Source: AC-32 sp963755635 (lineage in GTDB: Bacteria > Actinomycetota > Thermoleophilia > Gaiellales > Gaiellaceae). From it: 64,000 nt of DNA. The stretch covers positions 62,001-126,000 of the forward strand of contig CAVWKS010000010.1 of NCBI GenBank assembly GCA_963755635.1. The letters run 5' to 3'. How positions within the stretch are numbered: position 1 is the first letter of the stretch; each line of letters opens with the position of its first letter. The position numbers and the translations under genes were made by a program. Of this stretch, positions 16,472 to 26,640 are shown in pieces. The notes beneath the pieces were generated by a model. The model was not told the DNA's origin. It saw nothing but the letters and a program-made list of their open reading frames with translations, and ran no database searches.

Positions 16472-17340
16472 GCTCCTCGAGCTCCTCCGCCGACAGCTCC
16501 CATTCGGCGGCCGCCGCGTTCGCCTGCACCTGCTCCGGCTTCGTCGCGCCCGCGATCACGGAGGCGACCGCCGGCTGTGACGCGAGAGCGGCGATCGCGA
16601 GCTCGAGCAGGGAATGCCCGCGAGCCGAAGCAAACTCCTCGAGCGCCTCGATCTGGTCGAAGGCCTCGTCCGTCAGCCGGTCCGAGCCCTCGAGCCGCGT
16701 CCCGGCCGGCGCCGGCTCGCCGCGCCGGTACTTGCCGGTCAGCAGCCCGCTCGCGAGTGGGAAGTACGGAATGAACGAGACGCCGAGCTCGGCACAGCGC
16801 GGCAGCACGTCCGCCTCAGCGCCGTCGCTCGAGCAGGCTGTAGCGGTTCTGCAGCGCCGCGACCTGGCCGGCCTCGACCGCCTCGTCCAGCTGCTCGGCC
16901 GAGAAGTTCGAGACGCCGATCGCCCGCACCGTGCCCTCCTCGACGAGCTCGGTCATCGCCGCGATCGTCTCCGCGACCGGCGTGACGCCGTCGGGCTGGT
17001 GGTAGTAGTAGAGGTCGACGTAATCGGTGCCCAAGCGCTCGAGCGAGCCCGCCAGCGCGCCGCGCATGTAGTCCCGCGTTCCCTTCGCACCCTCGCCCAT
17101 CCCGAACTTCGTCGCGAGCACGACCTGGTCGCGCCGCCCTTCGAGGATCTCGCCGAGGAAACGTTCGCTCTGGTTGCCGCCGTAGATGTCCGCCGTGTCG
17201 AGGAAGTTGATGCCCTCGTCGAGCGCGGCCTCCACAACTCTGCGAGTCCCGTCGAGGTCGAGGCGCCGCCCGAAGTTGTTGCCGCCGAGCCCGACCCGAG
17301 AGACCTGGATGCCGCTCGACCCAAGCTCGTGCATCCGCAT
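16431..17340 (-). CDS. Aldo/keto reductase, with one frameshift
   Basis: About 302 residues once one inserted C near 16822 is removed. The first part carries MRMHELGSSGIQVSRVGLGGNNFG, the catalytic FLDTADIYG and GVSNFS. The second part (VLPRCAELGVSFIPYFPLASGLLTGKYRRG to ASVIAGATKPEQV) completes the barrel and NADPH site. At the break, CGACGG is followed by CGCTGAGGCG; deleting one C restores the frame, which suggests a consensus error. The start at 17340 leaves room for the divergent asnB promoter. It is a broad-range NADPH-dependent oxidoreductase; the substrate is unknown. Confidence 0.8.
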
Positions 17341-17358
17341 GCCCGCATTCTGCCCCGA

Positions 17359-17364
17359 TAGAGT
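17359..17364 (+). promoter_or_regulatory. -10-like TAGAGT (leaderless)
   Basis: TAGAGT lies 8 nt before the GTG of asnB. Confidence 0.35.
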
Positions 17365-17372
17365 CATCCGCC

Positions 17373-19260
17373 GTGTGCGGGATCTGCGGGATCGCCTCCG
17401 CGAGCGGGCCCGCCGACCCGGAGCGGCTGGCGCGGATGAGCGCGACGCTCGTGCACCGGGGGCCCGACAGCGACGGAACTCTCCTCGACGGCCCCGTCGG
17501 CCTCGCGGCGCGGCGGCTCGCGATCATCGACCTCGAGACCGGCGACCAGCCGATCGCGAACGAAGACGGGACGATCCACGTCGTCCAGAACGGCGAGCTC
17601 TACAACTACCGCGAGCTCCGCGCCGAGCTCGAGCGCCAGGGCCACCGCTTCCGCACGCACGGCGACACCGAGGTGCTCGTCCACCTCTACGAGCAGCACG
17701 GGCTCGACTTCGCGCGACGGCTGCGCGGCATGTTCGCGGTCGCGCTCTGGGACTCGAAGGCCAGGCGGCTCGTGCTGGCACGCGACCGCTACGGGATCAA
17801 GCCGCTCTACTACCGCGTCTCTGACGGCGGGCTGGAGTTCACGTCCGAGCTGCGAGCGCTCCCGCGCGGGGAGATCGACCTCGACGCGCTCGAGGCGTTC
17901 CTCGCCTTCAACTCGATTCCCGCGCCGCTGACGATCTTCCGCGACACGCGCAAGCTGCCCGCGGGTTACGTGCTCGTCTGGGAAGACGGCCGTGCGGGCG
18001 TCGAGCGGTACGCGCGGCCCGGGCCGGCGCTCGAGCTTCGCGACAACGACGACGAGGCCGAGCTGATCGAGGAGCTGCGCGCGCGGCTGCGCGACTCCGT
18101 TCGCGCCCATCTGGTCTCCGACGTGCCCGTCGGCGTACTCCTCTCCGGAGGGATCGACTCCTCCGCGCTGACCGCACTCGCCGCAGAGGAGTCGGCCGAA
18201 GCGGTGCGGACGTTCTCGATCGGCTTCGAGGAGCGCTCGTTCGACGAGCTCGGCGACGCGCGGCTGGTTGCAGAGCGCTACGGAACGCAGCACCGCGAGC
18301 TCGTCCTGCGGCCCGACGCGGCCCTGCTGCTGCCTGCCCTCGCGGACGCGTTCGACGAGCCGTTCGCCGACTCGTCCGCGCTGCCGACCTACCTCGTCTC
18401 GCAGCTCGCCGCCCACGACGTCAAGGTCGCGCTCTCCGGGGAAGGCGGCGACGAGCTCTTCGGCGGCTACTACACCTACGTCGCCGACCTGCTGGCCGAG
18501 CGCACCGGCAGCCTGGCGCGGCTCGCCCGGCCGCTGGTCGAGCGCCTGCCGACCTCGACCGCGCGCACGAGCTTCGACTACAAGGCGAAGCGCTTCGTCC
18601 GCGCCGCCCACTTACCGCCGCTCGAGCGCCACCACGGCTGGAAGGAGATCTTCTCGCCCGACGAGCGCGCGCGGCTGACCGGTCGCCGCAGCGACTTCGA
18701 TCCCGTCGACCTGCTGCGCGCCCGCTACGCCGAGACCGAGGGCGCCGAGGCGCTCGCCCGGCTGCAGGACGTCGACTTCGGCATCTACCTCGTGGACGAC
18801 CTGCTCGTGAAGACCGACCGCGCGTCGATGGCGCACTCGCTCGAGACGCGCGTCCCCTTCCTCGACCCGGTCGTGACGAACTTCGCCTTCACGCTGCCCG
18901 TGAAACAGCGCGTCAGCGGGCTGCGCAAGAAGGTGCTGCTGCGGAAGGCCGTCGCGCCGCTCGTGCCGGACCAGATCGTCCACGGCAAGAAGCGCGGCTT
19001 CTCGATCCCGGCCGCTGCCTGGCTGCGCGGCGAGCTCGAGCCGTTCGCGCGCGACACGCTCAGCGGCGAGGCACTTCACCGGCAGGGCTTCTTCCGGCCC
19101 GAGGCGGTAAGCGCGCTGATCGACCGCCACGTCGCGGGCGAAGGAGGATCTCTCGCGCCAGCTCTGGGGACTGCTCGCGTTCACGCTCTGGTACGAGCGC
19201 CACGTGGAGCACGAGCCGGCGCCGCTGCGGAGCGAGCGGCTGGAAGCGCTCGTCCGATGA
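17373..19260 (+). CDS. asnB: Asparagine synthase (glutamine-hydrolysing), with a C-terminal frameshift
   Basis: About 628 residues. The N-terminal nucleophile amidotransferase domain starts MCGICGIAS, with Cys2 as catalytic residue, which fixes the GTG start. The synthetase domain has the PP-loop LLSGGIDSSALTALA near residue 250, and GEGGDELFGGYYTY. A one-base insertion in GAAGGAGGAT near 19142 moves the frame; corrected, it reads EEDLSRQLWGLLAFTLWYERH and stops at TGA 19258-19260. Uncorrected, the frame fuses into the next gene. It makes asparagine, or amidates a polysaccharide precursor as AsnB-like proteins in glycan loci may do. Confidence 0.9.
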
Positions 19261-19625
19261 GCGAGCTGTGGGAACTCAAGCTCGGCTGGCCGCGGACCGA
19301 CCTTCGGCGCAAGCTCGTCGACGCCGTCTTACGCGGCGACAAGACCGCGACCGCGGGGCTCGCCGAACTGGACGACGAGTCGTGGAAAGCCGGCGACCGG
19401 GTCACGCTGCTCGGCTACGACGACGAGCCGGTCGGGATTCTCGAGGTCACCGAGGCGCGCGTAATTCCGGCGGGCGAGATCGACGTGCAGTTCGCCCGCG
19501 ACGAGGGCGAGGGCTTCGAGTCGGTCGACGACTGGCGCGAGGCTCACGAGCGCTTCTTCGAGCGGCCGCTCCCGCCCGAGACGCCCATCGTGGCCGTTCG
19601 CTTCCGCCTGGTCGAGCGTCTGTGA
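19257..19625 (+). CDS. ASCH domain protein
   Basis: A 122-residue protein with the ASCH beta-barrel fold: LRGDKTATAGLAE, WKAGDRVTLLGYDDEPVGILEVTEARVIP, and a C-terminal DWREAHERFF helix. ASCH proteins are related to PUA domains and are thought to bind RNA; some bacterial members hydrolyse N4-acetylcytidine. The ATG overlaps the corrected asnB stop (ATGA), so it is a separate protein, not an asnB domain. It is followed by the DUF354 gene with a 4-bp overlap. Confidence 0.75.
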   Translation: MSELWELKLGWPRTDLRRKLVDAVLRGDKTATAGLAELDDESWKAGDRVTLLGYDDEPVGILEVTEARVIPAGEIDVQFARDEGEGFESVDDWREAHERFFERPLPPETPIVAVRFRLVERL

Positions 19626-20629
19626 GGGTCTGGATCGACATCACCGCGCCGGCACACGTGCTGGTGTTCCGGCCGCTGATCAGGCTGCTGCGCGAACGGG
19701 GCGACGAGGTCGAGGTCACCTCGCGTGACTACGCGCAGACGGTTCAGCTGCTCGAGCTGCACGGGATCGAGGCCGACGTGCTCGGCCGCCACGGTGGGCG
19801 CTCTCGGCTCGGCAAGGCGCGCTCACTCACGTCGCGGCTCCGGGATCTGCGGCACTGGGCGCAGGGACGCCAGTTCGACGCCGCCCTCGCGCACGGCTCG
19901 CACGAGCTGACGATGACCGCGCGGCGGCTCGGGATCCCTAGCGCGACGACCTTCGACTACGAATTCGCCTGGCTCCAGCACCAGCTCGGCTGCCGGGCGG
20001 CCACTCGGGTCGTCGTGCCGGAGGCGATCCCGCCCGAGCGGCTCGAGCGCTACGGCGTCCGCCCGCCGAAGCTCCGCCAGTACCCCGGCCTGAAGGAGGA
20101 GTACTACCTCGCCGACTTCGAGCCCGACCCGGCAGCACTCGAGCAGTTCTCGCACGACCCGGCGCGCGCGCTCGTGATCGTCCGCACGCCGCCGGACGTC
20201 TCGCTCTACCACCGCCGCTCGAACCCACTCTTCCCGCAGGTCCTCGAGCACATCGGCAGCGACGAGAGTGTCGACGCGATCGTTCTGCCACGCACCCCCG
20301 AGCAGCGCGACTTCGTGCGCGGGCTCGGGCTGCCGTCGGTGCAGGTGCCCGACAAGGCCGTCGACGGCCAGAGCCTGATCGCGCTCGCCGACCTGGTCGT
20401 CTCGGCCGGCGGCACCATGAACCGCGAGGCCGTCGCGCTGGGCGTGCCCGTCTACACGACGTACGGCGGCCGCCTGGGCGGCGTCGACGAGATGCTGATC
20501 CGCGAGGGCCGCCTGATCCCGCTGAGCGACCCGCGAGCCCTCGACCTGCACAAGCGCCCCGCCGAAGCGATTCGAGTCCGGCGCAACCCTGCGGAAATGC
20601 TGGGACTGCTCCTCGAAGGTCTCGCCTAG
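19622..20629 (+). CDS. DUF354 family glycosyltransferase-like protein
   Basis: A 335-residue protein with the GT-B-like fold of DUF354. It starts VRVWIDITAPAHVLVFRPLI, and later has VSAGGTMNREAVALGVPVYT, similar to the nucleotide-sugar binding region of UDP-GlcNAc 2-epimerase/MurG relatives. The GTG start overlaps the ASCH stop (GTGA). It probably acts on a surface glycan, but the reaction is unproven. A strong hairpin terminator lies 134 bp downstream. Confidence 0.75.
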   Translation: MRVWIDITAPAHVLVFRPLIRLLRERGDEVEVTSRDYAQTVQLLELHGIEADVLGRHGGRSRLGKARSLTSRLRDLRHWAQGRQFDAALAHGSHELTMTARRLGIPSATTFDYEFAWLQHQLGCRAATRVVVPEAIPPERLERYGVRPPKLRQYPGLKEEYYLADFEPDPAALEQFSHDPARALVIVRTPPDVSLYHRRSNPLFPQVLEHIGSDESVDAIVLPRTPEQRDFVRGLGLPSVQVPDKAVDGQSLIALADLVVSAGGTMNREAVALGVPVYTTYGGRLGGVDEMLIREGRLIPLSDPRALDLHKRPAEAIRVRRNPAEMLGLLLEGLA

Positions 20630-20762
20630 GAATCCGCGCTCGAATTCCTCCGGGAATTCCTCAGCGCCTCCCCATGAGCGTCAGCGTGCCCGAGCAACCG
20701 GATAGCCCAGCCGCTGCGTCCACAGTCCCTACGACGTGAGGGCCTGGGAGGTCACCGCCCGC

Positions 20763-20803
20763 GCGGGCCGCACCCCTACGGGCGGTGCGGCCCGCTCCTT
20801 TTC
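20763..20803 (+). terminator. Rho-independent terminator after the asnB-ASCH-DUF354 operon
   Basis: A 12-bp perfect GC stem (GCGGGCCGCACC paired with GGTGCGGCCCGC) with a 9-nt loop is followed by TCCTTTT. The T-run is on the plus strand only, so it ends the plus-strand operon. The 130 bp between the DUF354 stop and the hairpin show nothing else. Confidence 0.75.
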
Positions 20804-20809
20804 GCCTGT

Positions 20810-21604
20810 CTACCCGAGCGAGATCCGGAAACTGACCGCGCGGCGGCTCGAGACGCCGCCCAGGATCCGCTCACCCGGCTTGGTGGCGCGGGCGAGCACC
20901 ACGAGGAGCGCCCGTCGTCGGCTAGCGCTGGCCGGAAAGCCCCACAGCCGCAACTCGGTCACGGTCACGGTGCCGTCTGCTCCGGTGGTGGCCTGCTGCC
21001 CACGGAACTGGTTGTAGGGGATCGGGACGGCGAACACGGTGGCCCCCTGCACCGGGCGACCGCCGCACGCGGTGACCTTGAAGTGGAGCTGGATCGAGCT
21101 CGTCGATCGGGTCACCACCGCCGGTGTGATCCCGAGCGGCTGGATCAGGAGACGCGCGGGCGGTGTCAGGTCTGCGATCTGGATCGCGCCGCTGCCGCTC
21201 GGGCAGCCGTTCGCCGCCCGGACCAGCGCGGTCGGGGCCGAGGTGGCGCTGGCCGGGCCGTCGTTATTGGTGGCCGTGACGGTCACGCGCAGCGTGTAAC
21301 CGACGTCGATCTTGGCGAGCGTGTACGTGTCTGCGCTCGCGCCGCCGATCTTCGAACAACTGTTGCCGTTCGAGTTGCAGCGGTTCCAGGCATACCCGTA
21401 CGAGGTCGGGTTGCCCGTCCACGTCCCCTTGCTCGCCGTCAGCGTCTGGCCCTCTTGCGGTGTGCCGCTGATCGTCGGCAGTGTGGTATTGGTCGGCTGT
21501 GCAGTGCCGGACGCCTGGCCGCTGCCGGGTGGACCAAGGATGGCCCCGAAGACGAGCGCACCTGCCGCCACTGCGGCGACGCCAGCAAGCTTCCTCCATG
21601 TCAT
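20810..21604 (-). CDS. Secreted Ig-like domain protein
   Basis: A 264-residue protein with a signal peptide (residues 1-32, MTWRKLAGVAAVAAGALVFG then an Ala/Gly-rich cleavage region). An Ig-like repeat at about 38-130 has the pattern PTISGTPQEGQTLTASKGTWTG...YAWNRC...YTL...DVGYTLRVTVTATN, which recurs in multi-repeat secreted proteins of Thermoleophilia. A second beta domain lies at about 140-260. The cysteines probably form disulfides. The ATG has AAGGAGG 8 nt upstream. Likely a cell-surface or extracellular protein of unknown partner. Confidence 0.7.
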   Translation of the reverse strand: MTWRKLAGVAAVAAGALVFGAILGPPGSGQASGTAQPTNTTLPTISGTPQEGQTLTASKGTWTGNPTSYGYAWNRCNSNGNSCSKIGGASADTYTLAKIDVGYTLRVTVTATNNDGPASATSAPTALVRAANGCPSGSGAIQIADLTPPARLLIQPLGITPAVVTRSTSSIQLHFKVTACGGRPVQGATVFAVPIPYNQFRGQQATTGADGTVTVTELRLWGFPASASRRRALLVVLARATKPGERILGGVSSRRAVSFRISLG

Positions 21605-21616
21605 GTGAAGACCCTC

Positions 21617-21631
21617 CTTCGTACTACGAAG
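21617..21631. promoter_or_regulatory. Palindrome in the 5' region of the secreted Ig-like gene
   Basis: CTTCGTA-C-TACGAAG is a perfect dyad with 7-bp arms, abutting the Shine-Dalgarno of the gene that starts at 21604. It could be an operator or a hairpin that hides the ribosome binding site. An AT-richer tract with a GGTTGACC-type element follows to about 21700. Confidence 0.4.
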
Positions 21632-21757
21632 TACCGGATACCGGTACCCCTACCCCTAGGCCGCTGAATCAGCCCTCGGTTTCACAAAGATTTAACGGTT
21701 GACCGAAGGCTGGCCAAAGTCAGCTAATAAGGCGCCAGAGTCTGCGCCCAGGAAGCG

Positions 21758-23616
21758 TCAGGCGGCGGCGACCGCTTCCAAAAGCTCGGAGCCGTAGCGT
21801 TCGAGCTTCGCGGGGCCAACTCCTGGGACCTCGGCCAGCTCGGAGATCGTGGCCGGACGGCGGGCGGCAATCTCGGCCAGCGTGGCGTTGTGGAAGACGA
21901 CGTAGGCCGGGACTTCGTCTCGCTTCGAGCGCTTCAGGCGCCACTCCTTGAGGGCGACGTAGGTTGGGTCGTTGGGCTCTTCGGCTCGGCGGGTCGGTTT
22001 CGGCGGTGCGGCCTCCACGCCGAGCTCGAGCAGGAAGCGGCTCGGCTTGGCGGACCACGTCAGCGCAAGATGGCGCTTCGCTCGCGTCATGCCGACGTAG
22101 AGCAGGCGCCGCTCCTCGTCGATCGCGCCGGGCACGCGAAGAGCCTGCTTGCAGGGCAGCTCCTTCTCCTCGACGCGCGGGATGAAGACCGCCTCGAACT
22201 CGAGGCCCTTGGCGCGATGCAAAGTCAGTAGGTGGACGCCGCCGTGGGCTCCATGCTGGAAGCGCGCCTTCAGCCAGCCCTGCCAGTCGGCGACCGTCTT
22301 CGTCCCGTCGTCGAACTCCTCGGCGAGACGGCAGAGCCGCCGCAGGTCGGCCTGGCGGACGAGCTCGCGCTCGCCGAGGCCGTCGGGAATCGGCTCGGCG
22401 AGGCCTTGCTCGCGGGCGACCCGGAGCACCTCGCCGCTCAGCGAGCCGAAGCCGGCGCCGCGCAGGCCCTTGAACAGCTGCCGCGCCGCATCGCGGGCCA
22501 GCAGCGCCGCGCCCTGGAACGGGATCTCCGCGTCGCCGAACAGCTCCTCGAAGTCGGCCGAGCGCGAGTTCAGGCGGATCAGGACCGCCATCTCCTCGTA
22601 CGGCACGCCCTCGGCCGCGAGCTCGCGAACCCGCGCCAGCACGAACGCGCCTTCCTCCTCGGCCGAGTCGAAGCCGCGCACGACCGGCTCCGGGCCATCG
22701 GCGCGAGTCGGCCGCAGCGTCTTCTCCGCGCCGCCGAGGTTCGGGACGAGCCGGTTCGCCAGCGCGAGAACCTGCGGCGAGGAACGGTAGTTCTCCTCGA
22801 GCCGCACGACAGTCGCACCCGGGAAACGCGAGGCCAGCCCGAGCAGCCACTCCGGCGACGCGCCCGTGAAGCCGTAGATCGACTGGTAGTCGTCGCCGAC
22901 CGCGCACACCTCGTCGCCGCCGCCGAGCCAGAGCTCGAGCAGCGACTGCTGCAGCAGGTTCACGTCCTGGTACTCGTCGACCGTGAACGCGCGGAAGCGC
23001 TCGCGCAGCGCGGCCAGCGCCCACTCGTCCTCTTCGTACATGCGCACGCAGCCCTCGAGCAGGTCCTCGAAGTCCACGAGCCCGGAGGCCTCCTTGCGCC
23101 GCTCGTACTCGCGGAAGACCCGCGCCATCAGGTCGGCGGGGATCGGCGGCTCGTGACCAGCCGAGCCCGGCTCGATACGCGGTCAGGCGTCAGGCGCCGG
23201 TTCTTCGCCCACTCGATCTCGGTCGCAAGATCGCCCGCCGGCCGGAACTTGTACGGCGGCGGCAGCGTATTCCCGATCTGCCGCAGGAGCAGGGCTTTCG
23301 TCGAGAGGATCCGCCCCGGCGGCTCGCCGCGAGAGCGCACGAGCTGCGACAGCGCCGCCGAGTGAAAGGTGCGCGCCTCGACGCCGTCGACGCCGAGCCG
23401 GGACAACCGCCCGCGCATCTCGGCAGCGGCCTTGTCGGTGAACGTGACCGCGAGGATCTCGTCCGAGCGGAACGCACCGGACCCGACCTGCCACGCGATC
23501 CGCCGCGTGATCGTCGTCGTCTTGCCGGACCCCGCGCCCGCGAGAATGCAGACCGGCCCGCGCACGGCCTCCGCCGCGCGCCGTTGCTCGTCGTTCAGCC
23601 CCTCGAGAACGTCCAC
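21758..23616 (-). CDS. uvrD2: UvrD2-like superfamily 1 DNA helicase with HRDC domain, one frameshift
   Basis: About 619 residues after correction. Motif I AGAGSGKTTTITRRIAW is near residue 25, with later helicase motifs VDEYQDVN, AVGDDYQSIYGFTGA, LEENYRSS, LLTLHRAKGLEFEAVFIP and YVGMTRAK. An HRDC domain closes the protein (FHNATLAEIA then EVPGVGPAKLERYG), as in mycobacterial UvrD2. Near 23180 one base is missing, splitting the gene; restoring it gives PGSAGHEPPIPADLMARVF. It is a 3'-5' helicase for DNA repair. GTG is the start, with TAGGGT 6 nt upstream. Confidence 0.88.
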
Positions 23617-23622
23617 CGAGCC

Positions 23623-23628
23623 ACCCTA
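23623..23628 (-). promoter_or_regulatory. -10-like TAGGGT (leaderless)
   Basis: TAGGGT lies 6 nt before the GTG of uvrD2. Confidence 0.45.
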
Positions 23629-23647
23629 GCCCGGCGCGCGGACGGGC

Positions 23648-25552
23648 CTAGCTCAGTTTCTGTCCCGAAAGCGTGTCTTCTTCGTCCGCGTGGATCGGCG
23701 GCGGCGCGTCGAGCAGCCGCGGCGCGCGCATCATCTGGGACAGCCGCGTCACGACCTCGAGCGTGTCGCCCTCGCGCACCAGCTGCTCGAGGCCGGCGAG
23801 CTCGTCCTGCAGCCACGCGCCGTCCACGATCGGCCCGCTGACCCGCGTGATCTTCGGGTGCGAGGTCGGCACCGCGGTCTCGCCCTCGCTGAACAGGCCC
23901 TCGTGCAGCTTCTCTCCGGGCCGGGCGCCGACGATGTCGATCTGGATGTCGCGCTCTGGCTCCTTTCCCGACAGCCGGATCATCTGCATCGCGAGGTCGA
24001 TGATCCGCACCGGGTCGCCCATGTCGAGCACGAACACGTCGCCGCGCCCGCCGATCGCGCCGGCCTGGATCACGAGCGACGCGGCCTCGGGCATCGTCAT
24101 GAAGTAGCGCATCATGTCCGGGTGGGTCACGGTCAGCGGGCCGCCTTTGGCGATCTGGCGCCGGAAGATCGGGATCACGCTCCCGGACGAGCCGAGCACG
24201 TTGCCGAAGCGGACGGCCACGAAGCGGGTCGAGACGTCCCGACGCGCGCCGTAGGCCTCGACGATCCACTCGCAGAGCGCCTTCGAGTGCCCGTAGACCG
24301 TCTTCGGGTTGACCGCCTTGTCGGTCGAGACGAGCACGAAGCGCTGCGCGCCGAACTCGATCGCCGCCTCGGCGACGACCCGCGTGGCGAGCACGTTGTT
24401 CCGGACCGACTCGAGCGGGTTCGCCTCCAGCAGCGCGACGTGCTTGTACGCGGCGGCGTGGAAGACGACCGAGGGCTTGTAGCGCTCGAAGACCTGGCGC
24501 ATCTTCGTCCGGCTCTTGCAGTCGCCGAGCACCGGCACCGCCGCAGCGAAGCCGCGCTCGTCCACCAGCTCGCGCTCGATCTCGAACAGGTTCGTCTCCC
24601 CCTGCTCGACCAGCACGAGCCGCTGCGGGCCGAGCCGCGCGATCTGGCGGCAGAGCTCCGAGCCGATCGAGCCGCCCGCGCCAGTGATGAGGACGGTCTG
24701 GTCGCGGAGATACGCGGCGCTCGCCTCCAGGTCGACCTCGACCGGCTCGCGGCCGAGCACGTCCTCGACCTCGACCGGCCGGATCTGCGCGGCAAGGTCG
24801 CTCTCGCCGGAGATCAGCTCGTAGAGGCCCGGCAGCGTCTTGACCGGCACGCCGGCCTCGCGGGTCATGTTCACGATCCGCTGGCGCACGTCGCCGGCCG
24901 CGGACGGGATCGCGATCAGCACCTCGTCCGGCTTGTTGTCGCGCAGGATGTGCGGCAGGTCGAACGTCGTGCCGAGCACGCGCACGCCGTGGACGCGCAG
25001 GTTTCGCTTGCGCGGGTCGTCGTCGATCAGCCCGATCGGCGTGTAGCCGAGTTGGCGGTTGCGCTGGAGCTCACGGATCACGAGCTGGCCCGCGTCGCCC
25101 GCGCCGGCGACCAGCACTTCCTTGCCGCGCGCGACGAGCGACGTCCCCGGCCGCTCGATCAGCGTGCGCGCGAGCAGCCGCGTCCCGGCGATCAGGCCGA
25201 GCAGCAGAAGCCAGTCGAGGATCGCGACCGACCGCGGCAGCCGAACCTGGCTGACGGGCGAGAAGAAGTAGACGGTCAGGCCGGCGACGAACGAGGCGAT
25301 CGTCACGCCGCGTGCGGCGCCCCACATGTCGCTCACGGAGACGTAGCGCCACCAGCGCTCGTAGAAGCCGCTCAGGACGAAGACCGCGAGCTTGATCCCG
25401 ATCACGATCAGCAGCGTCTTCCGGAAGAGCGTGTCGTAGTACGGCGGCACGCCGTGGTCGAAGCGCAGCTCGAACGCGAGGTACCACGCGAGCGCGATCA
25501 GGCCCGCGTCGGCGACGAGCTGCCAGAGCCGGTGCCGGTTGATCCGCATCAC
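23648..25552 (-). CDS. CapD/WbpM/PglF-type nucleotide-sugar 4,6-dehydratase, membrane-bound
   Basis: A 634-residue protein. The N-terminus has four membrane helices (about 10-115), then a CoA-binding-like Rossmann fold (GAGDAGQLVIRELQ at about 150), then the SDR dehydratase with TGAGGSIGSELCRQIA (about 293) and the active-site region STDKAVNPKTVYGHSKAL. These enzymes make UDP-4-keto-6-deoxy sugars for diacetamido sugars. The overlapping upstream gene is a DegT aminotransferase (4-bp overlap), the usual next enzyme, so the pair probably makes a 4-amino-4,6-dideoxy sugar. Confidence 0.9.
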   Translation of the reverse strand: MMRINRHRLWQLVADAGLIALAWYLAFELRFDHGVPPYYDTLFRKTLLIVIGIKLAVFVLSGFYERWWRYVSVSDMWGAARGVTIASFVAGLTVYFFSPVSQVRLPRSVAILDWLLLLGLIAGTRLLARTLIERPGTSLVARGKEVLVAGAGDAGQLVIRELQRNRQLGYTPIGLIDDDPRKRNLRVHGVRVLGTTFDLPHILRDNKPDEVLIAIPSAAGDVRQRIVNMTREAGVPVKTLPGLYELISGESDLAAQIRPVEVEDVLGREPVEVDLEASAAYLRDQTVLITGAGGSIGSELCRQIARLGPQRLVLVEQGETNLFEIERELVDERGFAAAVPVLGDCKSRTKMRQVFERYKPSVVFHAAAYKHVALLEANPLESVRNNVLATRVVAEAAIEFGAQRFVLVSTDKAVNPKTVYGHSKALCEWIVEAYGARRDVSTRFVAVRFGNVLGSSGSVIPIFRRQIAKGGPLTVTHPDMMRYFMTMPEAASLVIQAGAIGGRGDVFVLDMGDPVRIIDLAMQMIRLSGKEPERDIQIDIVGARPGEKLHEGLFSEGETAVPTSHPKITRVSGPIVDGAWLQDELAGLEQLVREGDTLEVVTRLSQMMRAPRLLDAPPPIHADEEDTLSGQKLS

Positions 25553-26640
25553 GCCGCCACCGCCGCCGCGTCTCTGATCACCGAGACGACGCGTTCCTGC
25601 GCGTCGGCCGGAATCCCGGCCCAGATCGGCAACGCCAGGTTCTCGCGGGCCGCACGCTCGGTCTCCGGCAGCGACCCCTCCTCGTAGCCGAGGTAGCGCA
25701 GAGCGGGCTGGAGATGGAGCGGCGTCACGTAGTACGAGGCATGCCCGACGCCGGCCTCTCCAAGCGCCTGCGCGAACCGGTCCCGGTCCGGCGAGCGGAC
25801 GACGTACATGTGGTAGACGTGGCCGGGCTCGTCCACCGGCAGCTCGCAGAGCTCGCCGAGACCGAGCTCCCGATAGCGGGCGGCGGCATCGCGCCGGGCC
25901 TGGTTCCAGCCGTCGATCTCGCCGAGGAAGAGCCGCAGCAGCGTCGCCTGCAGCTCGTCGAGGCGCGAGTTGTAGCCGACCGCCTGGAAGTCCCGCTTCT
26001 CGCGCGAGCCGTGGAAGCGCAGCAGCGCGACGCGGTCTGCGAGCTCCTCGTCGTTCGCGGCGACGAGGCCGGCGTCGCCGAACGCAAAGAGGTTCTTGGA
26101 CGGGTAAAAGCTGAAGGTCGAGAGCACCCCGGTGCGCGCCACGCCCTCGGCGCCGAACGCCTGGGCCGCATCCTCGAGGATCGGCACGCCGAGCTCCGCC
26201 AGGCCCGCCAGCGGCATCACACGGCCGAACAGGTGCACCGGCATCAACGCCCTGGTGCGCTGCGTGACCTTCGCGGCGACGTCCTCCGGGTCGAGGTTGA
26301 GCGTCGACCCGTCGATGTCCGCGAAGACCGGCGTCGCCCCGCGCCGCGCGATCGCCTCGGCGGTCGCATAGAACGTGAAGGCCGGGCAGACCACCTCGTC
26401 GCCGGGCCCGATCCCCATCGCATCGAGCGCCAGCACGAGCGCGTCGGTCCCGTTCGCGACACCGACCGTGCGCGGCACGCCGAGGAACTCCGCCGCCTCC
26501 TGCTCGAACGCCTGCACGTTCGGCCCGAGGATGAAGCGCCCCGACTCGACGACTTCGCCGATCCGCTCCATGATCTGCGGGATCAGGCGCTCGTACTGCG
26601 CCTTGGTGTCTCCCAGAGGGATGGTCTGCGGGCTAGGCAC
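25549..26640 (-). CDS. DegT/DnrJ/EryC1/StrS family PLP-dependent aminotransferase
   Basis: A 363-residue sugar aminotransferase. The PLP lysine lies in STFSFYPSKNLFAFGDAG (about residue 185). GVANGTDALVLAL and the DAAQAFGA loop are also typical, the latter carrying the aspartate that binds the PLP ring. The GTG start is supported by TAGACT 8 nt upstream. It is coupled to the CapD-like dehydratase downstream and probably aminates the keto-sugar made by that enzyme for export or capsule glycans. Confidence 0.92.
   Translation of the reverse strand: MPSPQTIPLGDTKAQYERLIPQIMERIGEVVESGRFILGPNVQAFEQEAAEFLGVPRTVGVANGTDALVLALDAMGIGPGDEVVCPAFTFYATAEAIARRGATPVFADIDGSTLNLDPEDVAAKVTQRTRALMPVHLFGRVMPLAGLAELGVPILEDAAQAFGAEGVARTGVLSTFSFYPSKNLFAFGDAGLVAANDEELADRVALLRFHGSREKRDFQAVGYNSRLDELQATLLRLFLGEIDGWNQARRDAAARYRELGLGELCELPVDEPGHVYHMYVVRSPDRDRFAQALGEAGVGHASYYVTPLHLQPALRYLGYEEGSLPETERAARENLALPIWAGIPADAQERVVSVIRDAAAVAA

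Noticed and set aside
17373..19625. AsnB-ASCH fusion protein
   Set aside because: The fusion arises from a one-base insertion near 19142. With the frame restored, asnB stops at 19260, overlapping a good ASCH start.
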